Source of the DNA: Lysobacter solisilvae
GTDB taxonomy: Bacteria; Pseudomonadota; Gammaproteobacteria; Xanthomonadales; Xanthomonadaceae
Length of the DNA stretch: 64,000 nucleotides
Reading direction: 5' to 3'
Assembly: GCF_016613535.2 (NCBI RefSeq)
Contig: NZ_CP071518.1
Coordinates: 2,232,001-2,296,000 of the forward strand
Shown: one piece after another, positions 45,682 to 55,933 of the stretch
Layout of the letters: every line of letters begins with the position of its first letter
Numbering within the stretch: position 1 is the first letter of the stretch
Notes under the pieces: generated by a model
Told to the model about the DNA's origin: nothing
Databases searched by the model: none
Seen by the model: the letters and a program-made list of their open reading frames with translations, nothing else
Position numbers and translations under genes: made by a program

Positions 45682-47468
45682 GCGTCGAACGCGGCCTCGT
45701 CCAGGGCGGTGAGCGTGCTTGCGGCGCTCGCGATGGCGGCGGCGTGCGTGAGCGTGCGCGGCAGGATGCGGGCGAAATAGAACTTGGCCGTCTCGCGCTT
45801 GCCCGACTTGAACGACGCCGACTGCGCCGAGCCTTCCGCGGCCGCCACGCTGCGCGCCCACCACCAGGCCAGTGCCACGTAACCGCTGAACATCAGGTAG
45901 TCGTAGGCGGCCGCGCCCACTTCCTCGGCATTGGCCACGGCCCGCTGCCCGATCTGCAGGGTCAGCTGCTGCCACTGCGCGATCTTCTCGCGCAGCGGGC
46001 CGATGAATTCGGCCACCGCCTCGTTGCCCGACTGTTCGTTGCAGAAGGTCTCGATCATCGGCAGCAGCAGCTGCAATCCCGCGCCCTGCTGCTGCATCAC
46101 CTTGCGGCCGAGCAGGTCGAGCGCCTGGATGCCGGTGGTGCCCTCGTAGAGCGTGGTGATGCGCGCATCGCGGGCCAGCTGTTCCATGCCGTGTTCGGCG
46201 ATGTAGCCGTGGCCGCCGAAGCACTGCAGCGCGTGGTAGGTGCATTCCACGCCCCATTCGGTGAGGCAGGCCTTGACGATGGGCGTCATGAAACCCACCA
46301 GGGCGTCGGCCTGCTTGCGTTCCTGTTCCGACGGTGCGCGCTCGGCGATGTCGACCAGCAGCCCGGCGTGGTAGCTCATGGCGCGGCCGCCTTCGATCAG
46401 CGCCTTGCAGGTCAGCAGCATGCGGCGCACGTCGGGCTGCACGATGATCGGGTCGGCCGGCTTGTCCGGGAACTTTGCGCCGGAGAGCGAACGGCTCTGC
46501 AGGCGCTCGCGGGAATAGCGCAGCGCGTTCTGGTAAGCCCGGTCCGACAGGCCCAGGCCCTGCACGCCGACGCCGAGGCGCGCGGTGTTCATCATGGTGA
46601 ACATCGCCGCCAGGCCCTTGTGCGGCTGGCCGACGAGGTAGCCCTGCGCGCCATCGAAGTTGAGCACGCAGGTGGCCGAGCCATGGATGCCCATCTTGTG
46701 TTCGATGCTGCCGCAGCGCACGGCGTTGGCGCCGCCCATGGTTCCATCGCGCGCCACCTTGAACTTGGGCACGACGAACAGCGAGATGCCGCGGCTGCCG
46801 GCCGGCGCGTCGGGCAGTCGGGCCAGCACGAGATGCACGATGTTCTCGGTCATGTCGTGCTCGCCGGCGGTGATGAAGATCTTGGTGCCGCTGATGGCGT
46901 GGCTGCCGTCGTCGTTGGGCGTCGCACGGGTCTTGAGCAGGCCCAGGTCGGTGCCGCAATGCGGTTCGGTGAGGCACATCGTGCCGGTCCAGGTGCCGTC
47001 GACGAGCGGACGCAGGAAGACTTCGCGCTGCCAGTCCTCACCGTGGTTGAGCAGCGCATCGGTGGCGCCGTGCGACAGCAGCGGGAAATTGCCCCAGGCC
47101 AGGTTCGCGGCGTCGATCATCTCCTTGAGCGGCACGCCCGCGGTGTAGGGCAGGCCCTGGCCGCCAAACTCCACCGGCGACACCAGGCCGGTCCAGCCGC
47201 CTTCGACGAACTGGCGGTAGGCCTGCCTGAAGCCAGGAGGCGTGGTGACCGCGCCGGTGGCCTTGTCGAAGCTGCAGCCGATGCGATCGCCGGTTTCGTT
47301 GAGCGGCGCCAGCACGGTCTGGGTGAAGCGCGCGGCTTCCTCGAGCACCGCGTCGAGCAGGTCGCGGGTGGCGTCGACGTGGCCGAGGCGCTCGAAATGC
47401 GACGGCACGTCGAGCAGGTCGTAGAGCACGAAGCGGATGTCGGAGAGCGGGGCGGTGTATGTGCTCAT
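45678..47468 (-). CDS. Acyl-CoA dehydrogenase
   Basis: 596 residues, the long (~600 aa) class of FAD acyl-CoA dehydrogenases that includes DmdC-like 3-methylmercaptopropionyl-CoA dehydrogenases and fatty-acid oxidation enzymes. Motifs: MCLTEPHCGTDLGLLKTRA and GTKIFITAGEHD (FAD contacts), HALQCFGGHGYIAEHGMEQLARDARITTLYEGTTGIQALDLLGRK with the catalytic Glu in YEGT, and the C-terminal extra helical domain. The ATG at 47468 is taken because upstream only a TTG (47483) is in frame. Substrate chain length cannot be read from the sequence. Confidence 0.94.
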   Translation of the reverse strand: MSTYTAPLSDIRFVLYDLLDVPSHFERLGHVDATRDLLDAVLEEAARFTQTVLAPLNETGDRIGCSFDKATGAVTTPPGFRQAYRQFVEGGWTGLVSPVEFGGQGLPYTAGVPLKEMIDAANLAWGNFPLLSHGATDALLNHGEDWQREVFLRPLVDGTWTGTMCLTEPHCGTDLGLLKTRATPNDDGSHAISGTKIFITAGEHDMTENIVHLVLARLPDAPAGSRGISLFVVPKFKVARDGTMGGANAVRCGSIEHKMGIHGSATCVLNFDGAQGYLVGQPHKGLAAMFTMMNTARLGVGVQGLGLSDRAYQNALRYSRERLQSRSLSGAKFPDKPADPIIVQPDVRRMLLTCKALIEGGRAMSYHAGLLVDIAERAPSEQERKQADALVGFMTPIVKACLTEWGVECTYHALQCFGGHGYIAEHGMEQLARDARITTLYEGTTGIQALDLLGRKVMQQQGAGLQLLLPMIETFCNEQSGNEAVAEFIGPLREKIAQWQQLTLQIGQRAVANAEEVGAAAYDYLMFSGYVALAWWWARSVAAAEGSAQSASFKSGKRETAKFYFARILPRTLTHAAAIASAASTLTALDEAAFDA

Positions 47469-47627
47469 GTCGGTGGCCGTCAAGGGAATTGCAGGGCGAG
47501 GTCAGCGCGTGGCCTCGTGGATGGCGTCGAGTGTGCGACCACGCGATAGAGCCGGGGCTCGACCGCGCGGCGCGGGCGTCGCAGTGGTCCAGCCGTGGCG
47601 GCGAGCTCGCGCGCCGCCGTCAGCGGC

Positions 47628-48186
47628 TCAGCGCATCACGCCCGGCAGTCCCGGCGCGGGGCTGAGCTGGCTGCTGCGTTCCACCTCGAAGCGGCGCTGC
47701 CGGGATTCGTCGGGCGTGGCCGTCATTTCGCCGGACAGCGTGTAGGCGACGCTGCGCCCGGCGGCGAGTGCATCGGCCACGGCCAGCTTGCCCGCGACCT
47801 GGGGGGTGAACACGGCGGTGACCACGTCGCCCGACTCGGGGCCGATCGACACCGCCGGCTGGGCGGTGATGTGGCCGGCGTCCTGGCCCGCGACCTTCAT
47901 CGCCAGGTCCAGGCTGTCGAACCGCATCGGGACGCTGCTGAAATTCTCGATCCGCAGGTCCACCGACCAGCGTCCGTCCGCGCGCACGGTGAGTTGTTGG
48001 ATCTGCGCGGCGGGTTCGGACACGCGGCGGACCGGTCCGCTGGAGCAGGCGGTGACCATCGCGGCGAGCAGCACCCACGTCGTCCCCCCGCAGCAGCGCG
48101 GCGGCGGACGGGGCGCTCCGGGAGCGCGGACCGCAGGTGTGCGTCCCGCCGGCATTGAGTCGCTGGGTCCAGCCGGTCACCGTCAT
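47628..48186 (-). CDS. LEA/WHy-like lipoprotein, one-base frameshift near start
   Basis: About 185 residues after correction. The mature domain (AAQIQQLTVRADGRWSVDLRIENFSSVPMRFDSLDLAMKVAGQDAGHITAQPAVSIGPESGDVVTAVFTP) is of the late-embryogenesis/WHy type, a beta-sandwich found in periplasmic lipoproteins. The lipobox is LLAAMVTAC. The signal peptide and a strong ribosome site (AGGAG before ATG 48186) are in one frame, the domain in another; the break lies in a run of six C on the plus strand (48084-48089), where five would restore the frame. A start inside the later frame has no good ribosome site. Confidence 0.72.
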
Positions 48187-48311
48187 GTCGCTGCTCCTGG
48201 GGGGATGAGTAGCGAGGATAGCGCGGGGTGCCGGCGGCGGGCAGGCGCTACCGGCATGCGCTGTGCCGGCGAGCGGGCCGACGGGGTGCCGCCGCGACTG
48301 CGCCAAATGCC

Positions 48312-48346
48312 GCAAAGAAGAAGCCCGCCACGATGTGGCGGGCTTC
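48312..48346 (-). terminator. Terminator after first S8 protease gene
   Basis: A perfect 12-bp stem (GAAGCCCGCCAC at 48320-48331 with GTGGCGGGCTTC at 48335-48346) and 3-base loop; on the minus strand it is followed by TTCTTTG. It lies 117 bases after the frameshift-corrected protease stop (48463). The uncorrected frame would read through it to 48248. Confidence 0.8.
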
Positions 48347-48462
48347 GGTGCAGGCCGGGGGGATACCGGCCTGCGGGTGGCGCTCCTTCGCCAGGTCGAG
48401 CGCGGGGACGCGCGATTGCTTCGCGGGGTTGCTCCGGGACGCGTTATGACGGTCGCGCTGAC

Positions 48463-50935
48463 TCAGGGGCCGTACACCGCCAGGGTGCGCGACGCCGCCG
48501 CCGCGAATCCGGCGCGCGTCACTACCAGGTTGGGGTCGAAGTACGCCTTGAGCTGCGGCTGCAGGTCGAAGGGACCCTGCACCAGCGTGAAGCGCGCGCT
48601 GAGCAGCCCCCAGGTCGAGCGCGTGCTGGACATAGCCGCGCAGGCTGGGCGCGATCGACGCCGCGTCCTCCACGGCGATGCGCGTGGTGCCGTTGAGCAC
48701 GGTGAGCTCACCGCTGAAGGCCTGCGCCGAGGGTTGCAACCCCAGGCCCTGCACCAGGGAATAGGCCAGGCTCACGCGCGTCACCGAGTCGCCGGGACGG
48801 AACGCGCCGTTGACGGCGCCCATCACGCCCAGCTGGTTGTGTCCCAGATCGCGCTGCACCGCGCCGCGTGACGCGACGGCTTCGGCATACGGCGCCAGCG
48901 GGCTGGTGGCCGTGATGTCGCTGAAGCTGGACGCCGCGCCGGCCGGCAGCCACTGGCGGATGCCCGATCCCATGGTCAGGTAGGTCGCCATCTCGCCGCG
49001 GGTAATGGCGCGGTCCGGATAGAAGCGGCCATCGGGCAGACTGTCGGCCAGGCGGTTGGCGACTGCGAACTCGATGAAGCCGCGGCCCGCGTGACCGCCG
49101 ATGTCCGACAGTCCGGAGTATCCGTCGGTGCGCAACTGCTTGACCCGCACGTTGATCGTGCCGGGCACGCCGTAGCCGTTGGTGACGCCGGCGGGGTCGA
49201 GCGCGACGCCCGAAACCGAGCCCACGCCGCGCACCGTCACCGTCCAGGTGCCCGCCACGCCTGGCGCGGAGACGGCGATGTTCTCGCCCAGCACCGGCAG
49301 GGCGATCGAGGATCCGTAACGCTTGCCGTTGGGGTCGACGAGGACCAGCGCCACGGTGTTGTCGCCGACCGCGGCGCGTGCATCAACCATCGCCACGTCG
49401 CTGCCCACCTGGAAGGTCTGCGATCCCGTCGTGCCGACGGGGCTGAAGTCGATCGCGAAGTCGTCCGAGCGCCCGGCCGAGACCAGCGCGTTGGCATTGA
49501 AGGTGTGCGCGGCATTGACGGTGGCGCCAAACGCGCCGCGTCCCAGTGCGGCGCGCACCGCGGCGTAGGCGTTCACGTAGCCGGCGCCCACTTCCCATGG
49601 TTCCGCGCCGGGAATGTTGCTGGCGGTGGCCTGCAGGATTTCCTTCACCTCGCGCCAGCCCAGTTGGGGATTGGCTTCCAGCACCAGCGCGACGATGCCC
49701 GCGACGTGCGGCGCGGCCATCGAGGTGCCGCTCATGTGCGTGTAGCGGACCGCCAGTGCGGGCCCCAGTACGGTGACGTCCTGCTCCGCGGCCAGCTTGT
49801 CGATCGAACCCAGCGAGGCGCGCGTGGACACGATGTCCACACCCGGCGAGGTGACGGTCGGGCGGTCCTGCCACTGGAAGGCCTGGCCGTCGACCTCGAC
49901 GCTGCCGCCATGGCCGGCCTGGCCCCCGGACGAAAAGTCCGCGCGCCGGCCTTGCTTGTCGCCCGCGGCGACCGCGATCACCCACGGCGCCTTCTTGAAG
50001 TTGCCGGTGATCGTGCCCTCGGCCGGACCGGAGTTGCCGGCCGAGAACACGACCACCACCCCACGGTCGGCCAGGCGCTTGGTGGCGATATTGGTCGGGT
50101 CATCGGGATCGAATTCGGTGCCGATGTCGCTGGTGTTGCCGAACGAATTGGAGATGACGCGGATGTTGAACTGGCTCTGGTGGGTCAGCGCGTAATCGAA
50201 GCCGCCGATGGTGTCGAGCACGAACAGGGCCGCGCCGGAGCCGTAGCCCACGATGCCCGCGCCGGGCGCGACGCCCTCGAAATCACCATTGGGCGAGGAG
50301 GCGCCGCTGCCGCCAATGATGCCGGCGCAGTGGGTGCCGTGGCCGCCGCCCAGATCGGTGTTGGCCACGCCTTCGACATAGGTGATGGGCAGCATCGCGT
50401 CCTGCGCGGCCAGGTTGGTCTGCGCGGCCACGTTCTGCACGACGTGCGAGGGGTACTGCAGGTCCGAGTGCGTACCGTCGACGCCCGAGTCGTTCACCAC
50501 CACGCCCACGCCCTTGCCGGTGTAGGGCAGGCCGAGCGAGGTGCGCAGCGAGGCGTCGCTGCGCAGGCGGTCGACGCCGGTGATCTGCGTGGCCTCCTTG
50601 TTGTCGTACTCCAGCGGCGCGTTGTACCAGACCGAGCGCACGTCGCTCATCGACAGGAGCGAGCGGATCTGGGCCGGCGTGGCCAGCGCGCCGGCGATGG
50701 GCAGCGCCTGCATGGTCACGCCCTTCAGGCCCAGCCCCGACAGGCGCGCACGCTGCGCGGCGGAAAGCGGACCCTGGCCGTCGAAGCTGATGATCACCTC
50801 GACCTGTTGCGCGGCGGACAGCGTGGGGAGGAGGGCTTCCAGATGCCGGTCGAGCTGGCGCGCCTGCGCCATGAGGGGAGTGGCGAGGATCGCGGCAGCG
50901 ATCAGGCTCGCGCGGATTCGGGGGAGGAGCGGCAT
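48463..50935 (-). CDS. Exported S8 subtilase with C-terminal SLH-like region (copy 1)
   Basis: 823 residues after one correction. Signal peptide (SLIAAAILATPLMAQA), N-terminal prodomain (~20-140), subtilisin domain with Asp (VVVNDSGVDGTHSDL), His (GGGHGTHCAGIIGG) and Ser (SGTSMAAPHVAG), then a beta domain (~480-620), and an SLH-like C-terminus (FIEFAVANRLADSLPDGRFYPDRAITRGEMATYL ... GAFRPGDSVTRVSLAYSLVQGLG). The frame breaks in five C on the plus strand (48607-48611); four would continue into RFTLVQGPFDLQPQLKAYFDP, exactly as in copy 2 at 58212. The promoter element at 51003-51045 is shared with copy 2. Confidence 0.93.
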
Positions 50936-51002
50936 GGGAACCTTCCAGCGGGACTGAGGCGCGCGGAGTGCGTGCGACAGTGAGCATCGACTGGTTGGCT
51001 GG

Positions 51003-51045
51003 CCGGTCCCATCCGGGAAGTCCCCCATGCCAGGCGGGGGAAAAC
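51003..51045 (-). promoter_or_regulatory. 43-bp element upstream of S8 protease copy 1
   Basis: Read on the minus strand: GTTTTCCCCC, 9 variable bases, GGGGG, 2 variable bases, then TTCCCGGATGGGACCGG. The same blocks with identical spacing precede the other S8 gene (58108-58150). It ends 67 bases before the start codon. The CCCCC/GGGGG arms form an inverted repeat as expected for a dimeric regulator. Confidence 0.75.
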
Positions 51046-51145
51046 CCTTACGACAGTGCTCACTTCCGTATCGAGTGACGCCTGCGTGACGCCACGCGAA
51101 GGTCTGGGCGTGACGATGACGCCCGCAGCGGAAGAAGAGGTGACG

Positions 51146-51799
51146 CTAGTCCAGCAGGCCCTTCCGCAACGCAAACCGCACCAGCTCCGCGGTATTGCGC
51201 ACGCCCACCTTGTCGAGCACGCGGGCGCGATGGTTCTCGGCGGTCTTGGCGCTGATGTCCAGCACACGCGCGACTTCCTTGGTGGTCTTGCCCTCGGCGA
51301 TCAGGTGGAACACCTCGCGCTCGCGCGGCGTCAGCCGTCCGTACGGGTCATCGACCTGCCGTTCCGGATGCTGGAGCTGCTCGGCCAGGATGCGCGAGGC
51401 CTGCGGGCCGAAGTAGCCGCGGCCATCGCGCAGGCACTGCACCGCGGCGAGCAGTTCGGAGGCCGCGCTGTCCTTGACCAGGTAGCCCGACGCGCCGGCG
51501 CGGACCAGCTGCAGCACGTACTCGTCCTCGCTGTGCATGGTCAGCACCAGCACGCGCACTTCCGGCAGCTGGTCGCGCAGGCGGCGCACGACCTCGATGC
51601 CGTTGAGATGGGGCATGGAGATGTCGGTGATGACGATGTCCGGCCGGGTGGCCAGCGCCTTCTCGATCGTTTCCAGGCCGTCGGAGGCCTGCGCGACCAC
51701 CTGCACGTCGGCCATGCTCTGCAACAGGTTGACCAGTGATTCGCGGACCAGCGTGTGGTCGTCGGCGATCAGGACACGAACGGCGTTGAGGCTCCCCAT
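51146..51799 (-). CDS. NarL/LuxR-type response regulator of the protease island
   Basis: 217 residues. Receiver: acidic pair ADD, phospho-acceptor Asp59 (DIVITDISMPHLNG), Thr and Lys (VLTMHSEDE, GYLVKDSA). Output: LTPREREVFHLIAEGKTTKEVARVLDISAKTAENHRARVLDKVGVRN, a LuxR helix-turn-helix. The kinase gene lies 34 bases upstream on the same strand, so the two are partners. The two S8 protease genes with the common upstream element are the obvious candidate targets; that is inference. Confidence 0.95.
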   Translation of the reverse strand: MGSLNAVRVLIADDHTLVRESLVNLLQSMADVQVVAQASDGLETIEKALATRPDIVITDISMPHLNGIEVVRRLRDQLPEVRVLVLTMHSEDEYVLQLVRAGASGYLVKDSAASELLAAVQCLRDGRGYFGPQASRILAEQLQHPERQVDDPYGRLTPREREVFHLIAEGKTTKEVARVLDISAKTAENHRARVLDKVGVRNTAELVRFALRKGLLD

Positions 51800-51833
51800 G
51801 GGGCTCTAAGCTGCGCGTTCGTGGCTGGCAGCG

Positions 51834-52565
51834 TCAAGCCGTCGGCCCCGGCTCGGAGGGGGCGAGCGGGACCACGGCCCGCAGGCGGGTGCCTTCGCCG
51901 GGCGCCGAGCGCAGCTCGAGCCGGCCGTCGTACAGGCGCAGACGCTCGCGCATGCCGCCCAGTCCGCTGCCGCCGCTGACCAGTGCCGATTCCGCGTCGC
52001 AGCCGCGGCCGTCGTCGGCCACCTGCAGCTGCAGCAGGCCTCCGCTGGCGACGATCCGCACCAGCACGCTGCGGGCCTGCGCGTGGCGCACGGCGTTGCT
52101 CAGGGCCTCCTGCGCGACGCGGAACACCAGCGTCTGCAGGTCGCTGTCGAGCGGGGGCAGCGGGGGAATCTCCACGCCGATCTCCAGACCGCTGGCCTGC
52201 GCCAGGCCGCGCGCCAGCGAGCGCACCGCGGCTTCCAGGCCGAGGTCGTCGAGGATCGGCGGACGCAGCAGGCGCGAGAGCTGGCGGGTGTCCTCGAGCG
52301 TGTCGCCGCACAGTGCGATCGCACCGTCGAGTTCGCCGCGGGCCGGATCGTCGGCCGGCAGCGACTGCGCGATGGCCGCCAGCCGGTGCTTCAACGCAGT
52401 GAGGTTCTGGCCGACGCCATCGTGCAGGTCGCGCGCCAGCCGGCGACGCTCTTCTTCCTGCACGCGCCACACGGCGCGGCCGAGGCGCCGGAAATCGCGT
52501 TCGTTGCGCTGCAGGCGGTCGAGCAGGGCCTGGTACTGCTGGCGCAGGGCGGACAGGTCGTCCAT
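51834..52565 (-). CDS. Soluble histidine kinase (HisKA_3/NarX type)
   Basis: 243 residues. Cytoplasmic kinase without membrane helices or a recognisable sensor. A coiled-coil start (LSALRQQYQALLDRLQRNERDF) leads into the HisKA_3 helix with phospho-acceptor His48 (EEERRRLARDLHDGVGQNLTALKHRL), then ATPase boxes (VAQEALSNAVRHAQA, VADDGRGCD, GSGLGGMRERLRLYDGRLEL). The ATG comes 1 base after the Ser/Thr kinase stop. With no sensor of its own it may take its signal from the Ser/Thr kinase or the FHA-GAF protein. Confidence 0.94.
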   Translation of the reverse strand: MDDLSALRQQYQALLDRLQRNERDFRRLGRAVWRVQEEERRRLARDLHDGVGQNLTALKHRLAAIAQSLPADDPARGELDGAIALCGDTLEDTRQLSRLLRPPILDDLGLEAAVRSLARGLAQASGLEIGVEIPPLPPLDSDLQTLVFRVAQEALSNAVRHAQARSVLVRIVASGGLLQLQVADDGRGCDAESALVSGGSGLGGMRERLRLYDGRLELRSAPGEGTRLRAVVPLAPSEPGPTA

Positions 52566-52566
52566 G

Positions 52567-55500
52567 TCATTGCGTCGCGACGGGACGCTGCCTGCCGTGG
52601 CCGGCGCGGGCAAGGGCGAGGTCGAAGTCATCCAGGCCGTCCTTGGGCATCCCCGCGCGCAGGCGGGACAGCGCCAGCTGCGCGGCGTCCCCGCAACGCG
52701 GCGAAGGCTTGCCGTCGCTGCCGGTGCAGGTCGCACTGGCCAGCTCGTGGATGCGCCAGGCGTAGAGGGAGTCGCCGCGGCGCAGCAGCGCAAGCGCCTT
52801 GCGGTAGTCGTCGCGCACGGCGTCGGCACGGCCACTGCGGGCCGTCGTTTCCATCCTGGCCTGCAGCCACTGCAGCTGCAGCGGCACATGCCCCAGGGCG
52901 GCGATGTCACGGTCCAGCGGGCCGGATGCGGTGGCCGGCGCGGCCGGATCGGTCATGGCCACCCACAACTGCAGCTGGCGCACGCCCGAACCGCGTGCGA
53001 ACTGCCGCGCCCGGGTGCGCGCCGCGGCGGCCGCGGGCGCATCGCCCGCGCGCTGCGCCAGTTGCGCCTGCAGCAGCGCCGCGATGCCGCGCTGCTCGGC
53101 CGAAGCGTGCTCGATGGCCGGTGCCAGCGCCTTGAGGACCTGCTGCGCCTGCGCGTCGGCGTGCATGGCCAGCAATGCCTGCACCTGCAGCAGGCCGGCG
53201 TCGGCTTGGCCGCGCGGATCTTCGCGATCGCGGAACAGAGCCTGCGCCTTGAGCGCCTGCGCGATCGCCGCATCGAGATGCCCCTGGTGCAGTTCCAGCT
53301 CGGCCAGGTTGCGCCGGCTCACCGCCGCCTCCTCGAGCATCTGCAGGCCCTCGGCGGACTTGAGCGACGCCTCGAGCTGGCTGCGCGCGCTGTTCCATTG
53401 GCCCCTTGCGATGGCCAGCAGGCCCAGGTTCTGCTGCGTGCGGATCGTGCCGGTGGCGTCGCCCAGTCCGGCGTAGGCCTGCGCCGACTGCATCCAGTAG
53501 GCCTGCGCGTCGTCGTAGGCGCCCAGCTGGTAGTGGGCGAAGCCGATGTCGTTGAGCGCCTGCGCGATGCCGGGCTTCTCGCCGATCTGCTGCCAGGTCT
53601 GCAGCGCGCCGCGGAAGGCGGCCAGCGCGGCGGTGTAGTCGCCACGTTCTTCGGCCAGCACGCCGATCTCGTTCTCGACGGCGGCTTCGCCGGCGCGGTC
53701 GCCCAGGGCGGTATGCAGCTCGCCTGCCTGCCGCAGGATCCCCGCGGCTTCGTCGAACTTGCCGCGCTGGCTGAGGATGTTGCCCAGGTTGCGCAGGCTG
53801 GTGGCCAGGCCCCGGCGATTGCCGACCGCGCGGCGCAGCTCGACGGCCTTGCGGTACTGCTCCTCGGCGTCGGCGCTCTGGCCCAGCCGCGCGTAGCCGA
53901 TGCCGAGCGCGTTGGTGGTCTCCCCCGCGCCATAGCGGTGGCCACCCCGGTTGTAGAGCACCAGTGCGCGCACGAGGTATTCATCGACCGCGCGCTGCGC
54001 CTGTCCGGCCAGGATGGAGAACTTGCCCAGCTCGTACCACGCGCGCGGATCGTTGGCATCGCGTGCGACCAGTTTTTCCAGCGCGGCGATCGCACCGCGG
54101 AAATCACCGCCCGCGCCGAGCGCCCGTGCGTATCCCAGCTGGGCTAACGTGTCGTCGGGGGTGGCGGCCATCGCCTGGCGCCACTGCGCCGCGGCCGCCG
54201 GGGCGTCGCCGTCGAGCAGGGCGCGCTCGGCGGCGAGGCGCGCCTGCACCGCGCGCGGCGCCCTGGCGGCGGCAGCCTGGCCGCGCTCGACGGCTTCGTA
54301 GGCCAGGTCGATCTCACCGACCGCCTGGGCGGCTTCGGCCAGCGCGATCCAGGCCGGAGTGAATCCAGGAGCCGTCGCGGTGGCGGTGCGCAACGGGTCC
54401 AGCGCCTGGGCCGGTGCACCGCGCAGCAGCGCCGCGACGCCTGCGCCGTAGCCGTCCAGCGCGCGGTCGGCGCAGGCCGCGTCACAGGCCGGCAGCGCCA
54501 GGTCGAATGGCTTCATGCCGGGCCCGCTCTTGGCGGGCGGGCTCTTGGCGGGCGCGTTCATGCCGCGCGCAATCATCGCCGCGAATACCGGCTGCCCAGC
54601 CAGCTGCGCGAGCGCCGCCTGGGGCGTGTCGCCCGAGCCCTGGGCAGGCGCGGCGGCACCGGTCAGGCGCGCCGTTGCCGTCCAGCGTCCCGCGGCCGGG
54701 GCGAAGGAGACCTGCAGCGCGCGGTCGGCCCCGGCGCCACGAAGCAGGGCGTCCGGCGCCACGGTGGCATTGCCGGTCGGGTCCAGCTGGCGCAGCGCCT
54801 GGGCCGTGCGCTCGCCATCGACGACGGCCACGCCGGGCTGGTTGGCCAGCGCCGTGCGCAGCAGCGAAGTCAACGCCGTCGCCCGCGCCGCCGGAACCGC
54901 GGCGGGCGCCTGCACGGGCAGCACCACCAGCCGATGAAGCGGCGCGACCGAGGCGACCGCGGCGGGCGCGGCCGGGCGGCTGAAATACCACGTGGCATAA
55001 CCAGCGCCGGCCAGCAGCAACGCCAGCACGGCGGCGATCGCCAGCCCACGCCTGCCCGGGCGCCAGTCGAACGGCACGCTGCGGGTGTCGATCGCGTGGA
55101 TGACCGCCTGCGCGTCGGGCAGGCGATGCGCCGGCTGCACGCGCAGCAGCCGGTCGACCAGCCGGGCGATCCACGGCGGCGTTTCCGGCTTGAGGCGCGT
55201 GACCGGCGGCGGCGGACGCAGCATGCGCTGGGCCAGGATCTCGCCCAGGGTGCCGCCCTGGAAGGGCATCGCGCCGGTCAGCATCTCGTAGAAGATCAGG
55301 CCCAGTGCGTACAGGTCGCTGCGCGCATCGATGGCGTCGCCGCGGGCCTGTTCGGGCGAAAGATAGTCGGGCGTGCCCACGACGGCGCCGGACTGCGTGA
55401 GCCCCTGGCCGGCCAGTGAGCGGGCCACGCCGAAGTCGCTGATGTAGGCATTGCCGTCGCCGTCGATCAGCACGTTGGCCGGCTTGAGGTCGCGGTGGAT

Positions 55501-55933
55501 CACGCCGCGCGCGTGCGCCGCGGCCAGGCCCTGCGCGAGTTGCCGGACGATGGCCGTGGCCTGGTCGGGCGCCATCGCGCCATCGCGGTCCAGGCGGCGG
55601 TCCAGGGCCCTCGCCTTCGATGAAATCCATCGAGATCAGCCACTGGCCGTCGTGCTGGGCCAGGTCGTGGATGCGCACCACGTGCGGGCTCGACACCTGC
55701 CGCGCCATCAGCAGTTCCTGGCGGAAGCGCTCGAACGCCTCCGGGCGGCCGGCCAGCTCCGGCCGCAGCTGCTTGAGCGCCACGGGCACCAGCAGGGTGA
55801 GGTCGGTGGCGCGATACACCAGGCCCATGCCACCGATGCCCAGCAAGCCTTCGATGCGGAAACGCCCGGCCAGTACCGTGCCGGGCGCGTGCTGCTGCTG
55901 CGCATACATGCCGGTGGCAGTGGGATCGCTCAT
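52567..55933 (-). CDS. Ser/Thr protein kinase with TPR domain, one-base frameshift
   Basis: 1121 residues after correction. Kinase domain ~20-285: glycine loop LLGIGGMGLVY, Lys54 (VALKQL), HRDLKPAN with catalytic Asp148, Asp166 in SDFGVARS, and SPEQARG. One membrane helix (~296-317), then a region of ~800 residues made mostly of TPR-like helical repeats (e.g. AYAGLGDATGTIRTQQNLGLLAIARGQWNSAR). The frame shifts inside GGGCCC on the plus strand at 55605-55610 (one base too many): before it FIEGE, after it ALDRRLDRDGAMAPDQ, with all kinase motifs. The ATG overlaps the FHA-GAF stop. Confidence 0.93.

Noticed and set aside
45744..47549. 601-codon plus-strand open frame opposite the acyl-CoA dehydrogenase
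   Set aside because: Mirror of a strongly recognised gene; no ribosome site or domain.
48248..48462. C-terminal 70-residue extension of S8 copy 1
   Set aside because: It is out of frame with the paralogue, crosses a strong terminator hairpin, and the conserved end is in the neighbouring frame.
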